A stretch of 64,000 nucleotides of DNA from Catenulispora sp. MAP5-51 (GTDB taxonomy: Bacteria > Actinomycetota > Actinomycetes > Streptomycetales > Catenulisporaceae), in the NCBI RefSeq assembly GCF_041261205.1, contig NZ_JBGCCH010000002.1, positions 682,001 through 746,000 of the forward strand, in the 5' to 3' direction. This document shows, in pieces, positions 8,649 through 17,683 of this stretch. A model generated the notes under the pieces. The model did not search any database. It was not told the DNA's origin and worked only from the letters and a program-made list of their open reading frames with translations. How positions within the stretch are numbered: the stretch's first letter is position 1; each line of letters opens with the position of its first letter. The position numbers were made by a program, and so were the translations under genes.

Positions 8649-8698
8649 AACTGGGTGAAAGGGCCCCGCCGGGCGCCCCCGACCCGAGGAGTGACGAG

Positions 8699-9070
8699 AT
8701 GAAGTTCCTGATCAGCATGCACATCAACCCCGCCGTGCTGGACGCGCTGACCGAGGAGGAGATGGCCGGGATCGGTGAGGGCCACGGCCGGTTCATGCAG
8801 GCCCTGAAGGACTCCGGGGAGCTGATCGTGACCCAGGCCCTGGTCGACCCCTCCCAGGCGGCCGTGGTGCGGGTCCGCAACGGCCAGCCGGTCGTCACCG
8901 ACGGCCCGTTCCTGGAGGCCAAGGAGTACCTCGGCGGCTTCTACCTGGTCGACGTCGAGGACAAGGCCCGGGCGATCGAGCTGGCCGCGCAGATCCCGGA
9001 CACCGCGATCGAGGGTCTGGGCGTGGAGGTGCGGCAGGTCATGTTCTCCGATGGACAATTGGAGGCATGA
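8699..9070 (+). CDS. YCII-related DGPF-family protein
   Basis: A 123-residue YCII-fold protein with the signature D-G-P-F at residues 68-71, followed by LEAKEYLGGFYLVD. DGPF proteins are the hallmark genomic partners of ECF42 sigma factors, and their biochemical role is unsettled. AGGAG is seven bases upstream of the ATG. The last codons overlap the sigma gene start by four bases (ATGA), so the two are translationally coupled. Confidence 0.9.
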   Translation: MKFLISMHINPAVLDALTEEEMAGIGEGHGRFMQALKDSGELIVTQALVDPSQAAVVRVRNGQPVVTDGPFLEAKEYLGGFYLVDVEDKARAIELAAQIPDTAIEGLGVEVRQVMFSDGQLEA

Positions 9071-10299
9071 CGGCACCGGTGACCGAGGACCTGCTCCGCG
9101 ACCTCACCCCGCAGGTCCTCGGCGCGCTGGTGCGCCGGTACGGCCGGTTCGAGGGGTGCGAGGACGCGGTGCAGGAGGCCGTCCTGGCCGCCACGGTCCA
9201 GTGGCCGGCCGAGGGCGTGCCGGACAACCCGCGCGGCTGGCTGACCACGGTCGCCTCGCGCCGGCTCATCGACCAGGTGCGCAGCGACTCCGCCCGGCGC
9301 GAACGGGAGGAGCAGGTCTGGGCCTCGGAGGTGACGCCGGAGGAGATCCCGGACACCGACGACACCCTGGTCCTGCTCTTCCTGTGCTGCCACCCGACGC
9401 TCACCGCGGCCTCGCAGATCGCGCTGACCCTGCGCGCGGTCGGCGGGTTGACCACCGCCGAGATCGCCCGCGCCTTCCTGGTCCCGGAGGCCACGCTGGC
9501 GGCCCGGATCAGCCGCGCCAAGCAGCGGATCAAGAACGCCGGGAGCACCTTCGAGCTGCCGGGCGGCGCCGAGCGCGAGGAGCGGCTGCAGGCCGTGCTG
9601 CACGTGCTCTACCTGATCTTCAATGAGGGCTACACGGCGTCCTCCGGCGCCGAGCTGGACCGCGTGGACCTCGCGACCGAGGCGATCCGGCTGACCCGGA
9701 TGGTGCACGCGCAGCTGCCCGACGACGGCGAGGTCGCCGGGCTCCTGGCGCTGATGCTGCTCACCCACTCCCGGCGCGAGGCCCGCACGACCGCGGACGG
9801 CGACCTCGTCCCGCTGGACGAGCAGGACCGCACGAAGTGGGACGCCGAGCTGATCGCCGAAGGCCTGGAGCTGACGAAGGCCTCGCTGGCCGGCCCCGAG
9901 CTGGGGCCGTATCGGCTCCAGGCCGCCATAGCCGCCACGCACGCCGTCGCCACCGACCCCGCGGACACCGACTGGCGGCAGATCCACGCGCTGTATCTGG
10001 TCCTGGAACGCATCGCGCCGAACCCGATGGTCACGCTGAACCGCGCGGTCGCGCTCGCCGAGATCGAGGGCCCGCAAGCCGGGCTCGCGGTGCTGGCGAC
10101 ACTGGACGCGGACGAGCGGATGGCCAAGCACCACCGGCTGCTGTCCGTGCGGGCCCACCTGCTGGAAATCGCCGGCGACACCGAGGGCGCGTACGAGAAT
10201 TACCGGCTCGCGGCCAAGGCGACGGCAAGTATTGCCGAGCAGCGCTACCTGGAGTCCAGGGCGAGAGCGCTAAGGGGCCCCCTCCCCACAGACTTCTGA
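9067..10299 (+). CDS. ECF42-type RNA polymerase sigma factor with TPR-like C-terminal extension
   Basis: A 410-residue sigma factor. Regions 2 (about 10-80, GCEDAVQEAVLAATVQWP) and 4 (about 110-170, TTAEIARAFLVPEATLAARISRAKQRI) are followed by a long helical C-terminal extension of about 230 residues. That length, the extension and the adjacent DGPF protein assign it to ECF42. In this group there is no anti-sigma factor and the extension is thought to control activity. It probably drives its own operon and the divergent MFS exporter through the paired promoters at 8580-8648. Confidence 0.92.
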   Translation: MTAPVTEDLLRDLTPQVLGALVRRYGRFEGCEDAVQEAVLAATVQWPAEGVPDNPRGWLTTVASRRLIDQVRSDSARREREEQVWASEVTPEEIPDTDDTLVLLFLCCHPTLTAASQIALTLRAVGGLTTAEIARAFLVPEATLAARISRAKQRIKNAGSTFELPGGAEREERLQAVLHVLYLIFNEGYTASSGAELDRVDLATEAIRLTRMVHAQLPDDGEVAGLLALMLLTHSRREARTTADGDLVPLDEQDRTKWDAELIAEGLELTKASLAGPELGPYRLQAAIAATHAVATDPADTDWRQIHALYLVLERIAPNPMVTLNRAVALAEIEGPQAGLAVLATLDADERMAKHHRLLSVRAHLLEIAGDTEGAYENYRLAAKATASIAEQRYLESRARALRGPLPTDF

Positions 10300-10337
10300 T
10301 ACAAACAGCTGCATCAGCTGCGCAGAAGGGGGCTCGT

Positions 10338-10649
10338 ATGTCTGACGACACCTTGAAAATGGACGCCGACGCGCTCGACGGCTTCACCACTCAGCTCACC
10401 GATCTGATGCGATACGAGTCGGCGACCATGTTCCCAGCCTCCTTCGCCGGACAGATGGGCGACTCCGGGGTCGAGAACGCCATATCCGACATGGCGAACA
10501 CCGACCTGTCCGTCGGCCAGCGCCTCAACAACTACCTGTCCGCCCTGGCCGGGCTCACCGGCGCCAGCGCGAAGGCCTCCCGCGCCATGGACCAGCAGCT
10601 GGCGGACAGCGCGAACAACCCGCCGCACGGGAAGCTGGCGCAGCTCTGA
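10338..10649 (+). CDS. WXG100-like small helical protein
   Basis: A 103-residue predicted helical hairpin protein without signal peptide. It resembles the WXG100-like protein encoded at 40068-40355: both have D-A-D-A-L-D-G/N-F near the start and G-Q-M-G-x-S-x-V-E near residue 38. The W-x-G turn itself is absent. WXG100 proteins are exported by ESX/type VII systems or act as partners of large toxin-like proteins. Its stop codon overlaps the next start (TGATG), so it is coupled to the 765-residue protein. No ESX core genes lie in the window. Confidence 0.65.
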   Translation: MSDDTLKMDADALDGFTTQLTDLMRYESATMFPASFAGQMGDSGVENAISDMANTDLSVGQRLNNYLSALAGLTGASAKASRAMDQQLADSANNPPHGKLAQL

Positions 10650-12946
10650 TGGCCCCGCGGAACAGCAACGACTGGCGCGTGTTCGGGCTCTCCGGCGACC
10701 CGGTGCCCGGCGACCCCTCGTCCGTCCAGAACGTCGCGCAGATGCTCACCGCCCGCGAGACCGCCGCGTACGAGGTCAGCGTCGGGGTCAACGGCCTGGC
10801 CACCGACCAGGAGGTGAACGCCTGGCTCGGCTCCAGCGGCGACGCCTTCCGCAAGACCCTGGAACCGGTGCCCGGCCTGCTGCGGCAGATGGTCGACGCC
10901 TACAACGAGGCCGCGGCCGCGGTGAGCAAGTACGGCTCGGACCTGGCCACGGCGCAGCACTTCGCCGACTCCGCCTACCAGCGGCGGGTGGCCACCATCA
11001 ACGACTGGAAGAGCAAGAACCCGGGCAAGCCGCTGCCGCCGGACGGCACCCCGCCCCTGGACGTCGACCTCGGCCAGTGGAACAGCGAGCAGGCGGCCAT
11101 CACCGAAGGCGCCATCCCGGGCCGGGACCAGGCCGCGAGCACATGCCTGAAGGCACTGCAGGACGCCGAGAGCAAGCTGCGCCGGGTGCAGTCGGCGCTG
11201 GGCGACCCCAAGTTCGCGAACTTCAACAACACCTACGTGGCCAACGGCGGCGACCTGTCCGAGTTCACCCGGTCCTACGCGCCGGTCAACGTCTTCGGCG
11301 ACGTTCTGGAGAAGGCCGAAGTCACCGACTTGAACAACATCCTCAACGGCGGCAAGACCGACGCCAGCCCGGACGTGGTGCGCGCGGAGCTGACCGATCT
11401 GACCTCCGAGTACCAGAGCGACAGCGCGTTCTGGCACCAGTTCGGGCCCTCGCTGGGCACCGTCGTGGACTGGATCCACAACAACAAGGGCCCCGAGAGC
11501 ACCGACGCCTCCGACCAGATCCTCATCAACACGCTGGGACAGCACACGGCGGCGGCGGCCTCGAACGGCTCGCTCAGCTCGCTGGACGTCACCGGCCTGG
11601 GCACCGCCGGCATGATCGGGCTGGCCAAGCTGCTGGGCACGACCAAGGGCTCGGACTACCAGAACCAGAGCGGTCAGGACTTCCTGGCGTTCACGACCCA
11701 GGCGTACATCGACGGCGAGTCGAACGTCGACGCCTGGGACAAGCAGAACTACGACGGCGCCATGAACACGATGCTCGGCGTGACCGGGCAGAACGACGGC
11801 GCGGCGCGGACCCTGTTCGCCGGCAGCGACGGCCAGCACCTGGTGACCGAGCTGCTGACCGGCGAGGCGAACGTGACGCGGTCGCAGTACGCCGGCCGCG
11901 CGGGCAGCACCACCGTCACCGCCGGCGGCTACGAGGGCGTCGACCCGAACAACATCGCCAAGCTGCTGGACGCGGCCCGGGCCCCGGTCGACGGCAGCGG
12001 CGTCCGCGGGGACGACCAGGCCGACACCGACCGGATCAGCGCGGCGAACAACATCATCCAGGCCGCCGCGGCCTTCGACCACTACAACCCGCAGACCAAC
12101 TCGCTGTCCCAGGTCACGGGATGGAGCCTGCCGCCGGCGGTGACCAACTCGCTGGAGGGCTACGCGAAGTCGTACTCCTTCGACCTGGCGATGTCGACCA
12201 CCGACCAGAACAACGGCGCCGGCCTCACCACGGTCGACGGGCAGCCCAACGGGCAGCCGATGTTCCTGGTCACCGCGGCGCAGGCGCACGACTTCCTCGA
12301 CCTGTCGTTGAAGGACCCGCACGCCGCCGGGGACTACCTGGGCTTCGCGAAGGCGCAGTTCCAGAACTCGGTGAAGCTGGACATGATGAGCAACGGCACG
12401 GTCGACCACACCACGGGCTACGCCAACCTGGTCGCCACCTCGCAGCAGATCATCGACGAGCAGCACATGTCCGCGGCCCAGGCCCAGGACGCGGCGGCCG
12501 CGCAGCGCGCGGCGGTGGTGAACGCACTGCTGGGGGCGGCCGGCAACGCGCCGGGCGAGGGCGCGGTCGTGGGCGTCGGCCAGACCCTGGACGGCCTGGT
12601 GACGCCGTTCGTCGACCAGCTGCCGGGCCTGCAGTCCGGCCACGCCGCCGACATGGCGGTCGCCAACCACCAGGCGGACCTGCTGATCGGCGGCCAGGCC
12701 GACATCTCGGTGGTGCAGGCGGCCGTCGACAGCGGCAAGCTGACGGTCGGCACCGGGACGGACCAGATCCCGCCGGGGATCCTGGACGGCAGCGGACACG
12801 TGCAGGACGACCCGCAGTTCCGCGCCTGGTTCGGCTCCAGCGGCCAGAACCTGATCGTGGCGCCGACCAACGATCCGCACCTGAAGAGCCTGAGCCTGGA
12901 GGACTACGTGAACCGGATGAAGGGCGCGATGGCCGGGCACTCCTGA
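10649..12946 (+). CDS. large hypothetical protein coupled to WXG100-like gene
   Basis: A 765-residue protein with no signal peptide or membrane segment, Ala/Gln/Asp-rich and mostly helical in appearance. The N-terminal 120 residues look like an ESX-type four-helix partner region (alternating Ala, Tyr-Asn-Glu-Ala-Ala-Ala). The remainder contains long segments rich in Asn and Asp, with no catalytic motif I can name. Similar large proteins downstream of WXG100 genes occur in actinomycetes, sometimes annotated only as domains of unknown function. The one-base stop/start overlap with the preceding gene implies joint production. Confidence 0.7.
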   Translation: MAPRNSNDWRVFGLSGDPVPGDPSSVQNVAQMLTARETAAYEVSVGVNGLATDQEVNAWLGSSGDAFRKTLEPVPGLLRQMVDAYNEAAAAVSKYGSDLATAQHFADSAYQRRVATINDWKSKNPGKPLPPDGTPPLDVDLGQWNSEQAAITEGAIPGRDQAASTCLKALQDAESKLRRVQSALGDPKFANFNNTYVANGGDLSEFTRSYAPVNVFGDVLEKAEVTDLNNILNGGKTDASPDVVRAELTDLTSEYQSDSAFWHQFGPSLGTVVDWIHNNKGPESTDASDQILINTLGQHTAAAASNGSLSSLDVTGLGTAGMIGLAKLLGTTKGSDYQNQSGQDFLAFTTQAYIDGESNVDAWDKQNYDGAMNTMLGVTGQNDGAARTLFAGSDGQHLVTELLTGEANVTRSQYAGRAGSTTVTAGGYEGVDPNNIAKLLDAARAPVDGSGVRGDDQADTDRISAANNIIQAAAAFDHYNPQTNSLSQVTGWSLPPAVTNSLEGYAKSYSFDLAMSTTDQNNGAGLTTVDGQPNGQPMFLVTAAQAHDFLDLSLKDPHAAGDYLGFAKAQFQNSVKLDMMSNGTVDHTTGYANLVATSQQIIDEQHMSAAQAQDAAAAQRAAVVNALLGAAGNAPGEGAVVGVGQTLDGLVTPFVDQLPGLQSGHAADMAVANHQADLLIGGQADISVVQAAVDSGKLTVGTGTDQIPPGILDGSGHVQDDPQFRAWFGSSGQNLIVAPTNDPHLKSLSLEDYVNRMKGAMAGHS

Positions 12947-12964
12947 GCCCTCCAGCTCACCCCC

Positions 12965-14413
12965 TCACTCCAGATGGACCGTCTCGATCCACTGCGGGGG
13001 ACGGCAGTCGACGAAGTTGTTGTCGCTGTCGAAGTAGGTCAGGGAACGGCTTGAGGCGAACAGGCCCGCGACGACGCGGCACCCCGGCTCCTCCTTGGGC
13101 CACGGGGTGCCGCCGTCGGTGAGGACGACGGTCACGTCGGGGCGCGGCGTGCGGGCCATCGCTGCGCGGATGCCCTTGCGCAGGTCGGTGCCACCCCCGC
13201 CGATCAGCGTGAGCTCCTCGGCCCGGCACACGTGCTGCGCGGTCGCCACGGCCGCGTCACAGGTGTAGACGGCGACGTTGCGGCCGGTGACGCCGACGGC
13301 CCGGGTGATCGCGGCCACCTCGGTCAGGGCACTGCCGAGGTTCACGTCGGACACCGAGCGGGAGGTGTCGATGACCACGGCCACCTGCGGCAGCGGCCGG
13401 CGCAGACTCGGCAGCACCAGCCGCCCGCCCAGGCTCGCGGTCCGGCGTCCGGGGCGGCGGTAGGTATAGTCGCCGGCGCCGGCCGCCGCGCCGAGCGAGG
13501 CGCGGAAGGCTGCGCCCAACAGGGTGCGCCAGTCCTGCGGGGCCCTGTCGTAGCGCTCTGCCCAGCGCTGCCAGCCGGCCGGGGCCGTCCCGCGGCCGGC
13601 GGCGATGGCGTCGCGGACGCTGATGCGGATGGCGGCGGCCTCGTAGTCGCCGAGGGGGTGGGCGCCGGCGGCGTCATCCTCCCAGAAGGCCGGTCCGTCG
13701 TGCGCGCCGGAGCCGCAGTCGGTCCAGTGGTCGGCGACCATCGAGGGCGTGACGTCGTGCACGTACTCCTCGAAGAGGTCCCGTTCCGGGACGCGGAGGC
13801 TCTCGGGGGTCAGGGCGCCGTCGGGCAGGCGCGGCCCGCTGTCCTCGGCGCCCGGCGGACCGGTCAGGCTCTTGAGGAGGTCGTCGTTGATCTCCAGATC
13901 CATCGCGATGTTCAGCCGGACCTGCTCGCGCCGGGGGTTGGCGGGATCGAGCGCGGCCGAGCCGGGCCGCCCGGCCGCCTCGTGGCGGGCACTGGCCTCG
14001 GTGAGGCGGCGGGCCCGGGTGTGGTGGTCGCGAACCAGGTGGGAGACCTCGTGGAGCCAGACACCGGCGAGGTCGCGGACGCTGTGGGCCACGACGAAGG
14101 CGGGGTTGACGTAACAGCGCCAGTGGCGGTCGACGCCCATGGTGGGAACGGCGTAGGTGGGAACGACGGCGATCGCGTGCAGGGCGACGGCGAGGTAGGG
14201 GCAGGCGGTGACGGCCAGGCGGCGCGCGGCGAGGAGCTTGGGGGCGTCGAGGGCTTCGGCGGCTTGGGTGCGGTCGGGCTTGTCGGGTTCTTGGTGGGGC
14301 TGGTGCGGCTGCGGCTGCGGCTGGATCGGCCGGGACGCCACCGCTACCGGGCGCGCGGCCAGGCGGCTGGGACCGGCCATGACGGCCGGCGTCGGAATCG
14401 TCGGTGCCGTCAC
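12965..14413 (-). CDS. vWA-containing putative metallopeptidase (DUF2201-type)
   Basis: A 482-residue protein starting at GTG 14413, which overlaps the upstream ATPase stop by four bases (GTGA). Residues 1-55 are a Pro/Gln-rich tail. The metallopeptidase-like domain carries H121-E-V-S-H125-L-V-R-D-H-H, matching the zinc motif of DUF2201 proteins. A C-terminal vWA fold starts near residue 345 with V-V-I-D-T-S-R-S-V and ends with L-T-D-G-G. Such proteins pair with MoxR ATPases as chaperone or remodelling units, as in RavA-ViaA. Much longer reading frames extend upstream but overlap the ATPase gene and are not real. Confidence 0.88.
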   Translation of the reverse strand: MTAPTIPTPAVMAGPSRLAARPVAVASRPIQPQPQPHQPHQEPDKPDRTQAAEALDAPKLLAARRLAVTACPYLAVALHAIAVVPTYAVPTMGVDRHWRCYVNPAFVVAHSVRDLAGVWLHEVSHLVRDHHTRARRLTEASARHEAAGRPGSAALDPANPRREQVRLNIAMDLEINDDLLKSLTGPPGAEDSGPRLPDGALTPESLRVPERDLFEEYVHDVTPSMVADHWTDCGSGAHDGPAFWEDDAAGAHPLGDYEAAAIRISVRDAIAAGRGTAPAGWQRWAERYDRAPQDWRTLLGAAFRASLGAAAGAGDYTYRRPGRRTASLGGRLVLPSLRRPLPQVAVVIDTSRSVSDVNLGSALTEVAAITRAVGVTGRNVAVYTCDAAVATAQHVCRAEELTLIGGGGTDLRKGIRAAMARTPRPDVTVVLTDGGTPWPKEEPGCRVVAGLFASSRSLTYFDSDNNFVDCRPPQWIETVHLE

Positions 14414-15813
14414 TCGCCCCACCCCAGGAGTGCGTCGAGCGCGCCGAGACCGTCCAGCTGCGCGGGAAGCTCCCACACCGGATCGCGCAGCGCCGCGAGC
14501 TGCATCGCCGGCGCGGCAAGGAGGTCGACGGGGACGGTCGCGCACAGGCGCGCGACGAGGGTCCAGCCGGCTTCCCAGCGTGTGCGGGTGGTGTCGCGGC
14601 CGACGGCGTCGACGACGGCCGCGAGGGTGGCATGGACCAGGTCGCCGCGCTCGGGAAGCTCGGCACCGGCCGGATCGGCGAGGACGGCCTCGGGATCGGG
14701 CAGGTCCTGGCGCTCCAGGAAGGCGAGGAGCTCCAAGCCCGCGCCGTCGCCGACGGCCCCGCGCACGGCGAGGGCCACCGCCTCGGGCGCGGCGTCGGCC
14801 GCATAGCCGAAAGCCAGAAGCCGCATGACCATCTCCCAGGTCCGCGGCGAAGGCCAGGCCCCGGCACGCGCCGCGGCGGTGGCGGGCATGCGGTGGGTGT
14901 AGTCGGGACGCACGGTGAGGAACGCACAGACCGCAGTCCGAGCCCGGGCCACAGAGCGCTCCAACTTCGCCGGATCGAGCTGCGGCAACGGCACCTCCGG
15001 CCACACCCCGCCAAGACCGCGCACGACGACATCGGGATCATGCAGCCACGCCAGATGGACGAAGCGGTTGGCCAACGGCGGCGCCAACTGCCACCCGTCG
15101 GCGGCACTCCCCGCAGGATTCGCGGCCGCGACGATGCGCACCGCGCCGGGCAACTCGAGGCTGCCGACGTGCCGCTCCAACACGACGCGCAGCAACGCGG
15201 CCTGCACCGCGGGCGGCGCAGAGGAGATCTCATCGAGGAACAACAGACCGCTCCCGGCACGATGCAGCCGCACGGCCCAGTCCGGAGGCGCCATCGCCAC
15301 CCCCTGCGAAGCCGGATCAGCGCCGATGATCGGCAACCCCGCGAAGTCGGAGGGATCATGCACACTCGCGATGACAGTCTCCAACGGCAACCCGAGCCCC
15401 CGCCCAAGCTGCACAAGCGTCGACGACTTCCCGATCCCCGGCTGCCCCCACAGAAGCACCGGCAGATTCGCCGCGACCGCGAGCGCCAGGGCCTGTACAG
15501 CCGGATCGGGCCGGGCCTCGGTGGCCGTGGCCCGGGTGAGGGCGATGAGGTGGTCGGCGGCTTGGAGTTGGGTGAGGGCGGGCGGTTCGGCGGCGGGCTC
15601 GGCGGACGGCGCGGCAGCAGGGCTGGTGCTTTCGGCGGGGCTCGCGGCGGCAGGCCCGGCGGGCAGCGCAGCACCGAGGCTGGCGCTATCGGCGAAGCTC
15701 GCGGCGGCGGGTTCGGCGGGCGGCGCGGCAGCAAAGTTGGTGCGCTCGGCGAGGCTTGCAGCGGCAGCGGCGAGCTCTATCTCGGCGGTCTGAATCTCAG
15801 CAGTCAGTGTCAT
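14410..15813 (-). CDS. MoxR-type AAA+ ATPase
   Basis: A 467-residue AAA+ ATPase with Walker A G-Q-P-G-I-G-K-S at 123-130, Walker B L-L-F-L-D-E-I-S near 185, and a sensor-type AAANPAG near 225. Residues 25-80 form an Ala/Pro/Ser-rich insert with repeated AEP-type units ahead of the AAA core, absent from typical MoxR proteins. It should power remodelling of a target together with the downstream vWA protein. An alternative GTG start at 15819 would overlap the preceding stop; I kept the ATG at 15813. Confidence 0.88.
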   Translation of the reverse strand: MTLTAEIQTAEIELAAAAASLAERTNFAAAPPAEPAAASFADSASLGAALPAGPAAASPAESTSPAAAPSAEPAAEPPALTQLQAADHLIALTRATATEARPDPAVQALALAVAANLPVLLWGQPGIGKSSTLVQLGRGLGLPLETVIASVHDPSDFAGLPIIGADPASQGVAMAPPDWAVRLHRAGSGLLFLDEISSAPPAVQAALLRVVLERHVGSLELPGAVRIVAAANPAGSAADGWQLAPPLANRFVHLAWLHDPDVVVRGLGGVWPEVPLPQLDPAKLERSVARARTAVCAFLTVRPDYTHRMPATAAARAGAWPSPRTWEMVMRLLAFGYAADAAPEAVALAVRGAVGDGAGLELLAFLERQDLPDPEAVLADPAGAELPERGDLVHATLAAVVDAVGRDTTRTRWEAGWTLVARLCATVPVDLLAAPAMQLAALRDPVWELPAQLDGLGALDALLGWGE

Positions 15814-15815
15814 GG

Positions 15816-17441
15816 TCACCTGTGTGTTCGGGCCGCGACCCCCTTCCGGGCAGGCCGGCGGTCGGGGTCGGAGGGGCGGGGTCGGGTGGCGTCGGCGAGG
15901 ATCATGCGGTGGCGGATCGTGGTGGCGGCGAAGGTGTTCAGGGCCTCGGTGACCGTGCCGCCATCCGGGAGCCTCACGCGGCTCAGCGCCGCGCGGGTTC
16001 CGGCGTGGGTTTGGAGGAGGTCGCGCACGTCTGCGGTGCGGCCGTGGGCGAGGAGGGCTTCGGCCAGCTCGATGACGTGCCGTCCCGAGACCAGGTAGTT
16101 CAGGGCCTGCTGACACGGGTTCGTCGGGCCGCCGAGGCGGGACAGGAGGGCTTCGCGACCTGCGTTGGCCGCGTGGTCGAGGATGTGCCAGGCGTTGTCG
16201 CGGAAGGCGATGCGGTGGCGGTCCGTCCCGCAGTCGATCCACAGCGCCGGGCCGCCATCCAGCTCACAGGGGCCTGCGATGAAGGGGACTTCGCGGTAGA
16301 GCCATTCGTCGGTGCCGGGAGCGGCGGGCTGCCGATCGGCGAGCAGCGCCGGAGCGATCAGCGGGTGCAGCTCGTGCGCGCCGAGGTACCCGAAGCGGAG
16401 CAGGTCGGCGTCGAGGACCCGTGTCCACACAGCGTTCGGCACGATCGGCAGCCCGAGCGACTCCGACTCCCGCTCCGGCTCCCGCTGCAACTCCCGCTCG
16501 GGCTCCCGCAGCAACTCCCGCTCTGAATCCCGATCCCCGGCCACCCGCACGACCACCGCGCCCGAGTTCAACCCACTGAGCACCAACGCCCCGACACCCG
16601 ACCGCACCACGGCCGCATCCGCACCGGGCAGCGCCAGCCGCACCCGGTCGGCAAGCCCCGGGATCCGGATCGGGAGCGCGGCCAGCCACCGTACTCGGCG
16701 CGGCGACTCGGGAAGCAGCACCTCGAAACCCGCCGCGTGCCAAGCCTCCGCGACGCAGCCGGCGTCCTGCAACGAGGTGATCTCCCGCTCCGCAGGCGTG
16801 GCGTCGCACAGCCCGGCCAACTTCGGCGCGGCATCGGCGCTCCACAACATGCGATGCCCCACCAAGCCGAACCGCTCCGGATACTTCAGCCGCACTGCCG
16901 CCAGCACCGAACGCGTCACCCCGTCATCACGCCCGCCGAGCAGCACCAGCACGACACGCTGCCCGGCATCCAGCGCGAACTGCGGCGTCGCAGCCGCCAG
17001 CGTCAGCCGCCGGACCCCGTCCGTGAGATCCGCCAGCGGCACCAACAGCCCCGCGAGCAGATCACCCGAACCGTGCCCGCGCCGCGGCAGGTGCCAGCGC
17101 AACAGATCCGGCGACAGCTCCCGCAGGACGCCCAGCAACTGATCGGCGATCGCGGAACCGTAGTACCGCCGCACCGAATCAAGCCTCAGGGACACATCGA
17201 CATCGGCGGCGGCACACGCGCCCCGCCAATCGCCGACCGCACGCCGCTGCGCGACCGCCGCGATCATCGTCGGCGGGACCCCATACCGACGCGCCGCCAC
17301 AGCAGCGCGTGCACGGGTCTCAGTCAGAGTCGCCGAAGAACCCGGTGCGTCATCGGCACCGGAACCATGGGGGCCGTCAAGCGCTCCATCAGAGCGCGAT
17401 CCCCCGCAATCAGCCGTCCGCACCGGCTCCGTTCCCGTCAT
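15816..17441 (-). CDS. large unknown protein, first gene of MoxR/vWA operon
   Basis: A 541-residue protein I do not recognise. It is cytoplasmic-looking, with a helical N-terminal half and a hydrophobic strand pattern at about 160-300. A low-complexity tract at residues 303-329 alternates Arg-Glu-Pro-Glu (RELLREPERELQREPERES in outline). The C-terminal part has W-I-D-C-G-T-D-R-H-R-I-A-F-R-D. It is two bases upstream of the MoxR ATPase, making a three-gene operon, and is therefore probably the substrate adaptor or effector of that machine. The start codon has only a weak ribosome site, so an internal start is possible. Confidence 0.7.
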   Translation of the reverse strand: MTGTEPVRTADCGGSRSDGALDGPHGSGADDAPGSSATLTETRARAAVAARRYGVPPTMIAAVAQRRAVGDWRGACAAADVDVSLRLDSVRRYYGSAIADQLLGVLRELSPDLLRWHLPRRGHGSGDLLAGLLVPLADLTDGVRRLTLAAATPQFALDAGQRVVLVLLGGRDDGVTRSVLAAVRLKYPERFGLVGHRMLWSADAAPKLAGLCDATPAEREITSLQDAGCVAEAWHAAGFEVLLPESPRRVRWLAALPIRIPGLADRVRLALPGADAAVVRSGVGALVLSGLNSGAVVVRVAGDRDSERELLREPERELQREPERESESLGLPIVPNAVWTRVLDADLLRFGYLGAHELHPLIAPALLADRQPAAPGTDEWLYREVPFIAGPCELDGGPALWIDCGTDRHRIAFRDNAWHILDHAANAGREALLSRLGGPTNPCQQALNYLVSGRHVIELAEALLAHGRTADVRDLLQTHAGTRAALSRVRLPDGGTVTEALNTFAATTIRHRMILADATRPRPSDPDRRPARKGVAARTHR

Positions 17442-17583
17442 GGGGAAACGGTGGTGTCGGCGGCCTCCAATCTCTGCATCAGCATTCTTCGTTGGTGGTC
17501 ATCGGGGACGATGGACAACCGGCATCATGCACCGCGCCCCGGTTCAAGCGCAACCGCGATCGAGAACACGAACAGAAACCAGA

Positions 17584-17619
17584 ACCGGCCGCCCAGCCCC
17601 GAAGGGCGAGACGGCCGGT
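17584..17619 (-). terminator. hairpin after S53 peptidase gene
   Basis: Arms ACCGGCCG and CGGCCGGT flank an inner GCCC/GGGC pairing, about 65 bases past the peptidase stop codon on its own strand. Confidence 0.45.
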
Positions 17620-17683
17620 CCGTTCACTGCCGCGCGGGTCCTGTCACCAGGTCGGGCGTGGCTTCACTTGCTGCTTCACTTAC

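Noticed and set aside
10532-12940. 802-codon antisense frame across the 765-residue protein gene
   Set aside because: Typical high-GC antisense shadow; composition is Val/Arg/Gly/His-rich and no start signal or domain is seen.
14414-15004. N-terminal extension of the vWA gene up to 15004
   Set aside because: It would overlap the MoxR ATPase gene by 590 bases, while the GTG at 14413 overlaps the ATPase stop in the common GTGA arrangement.
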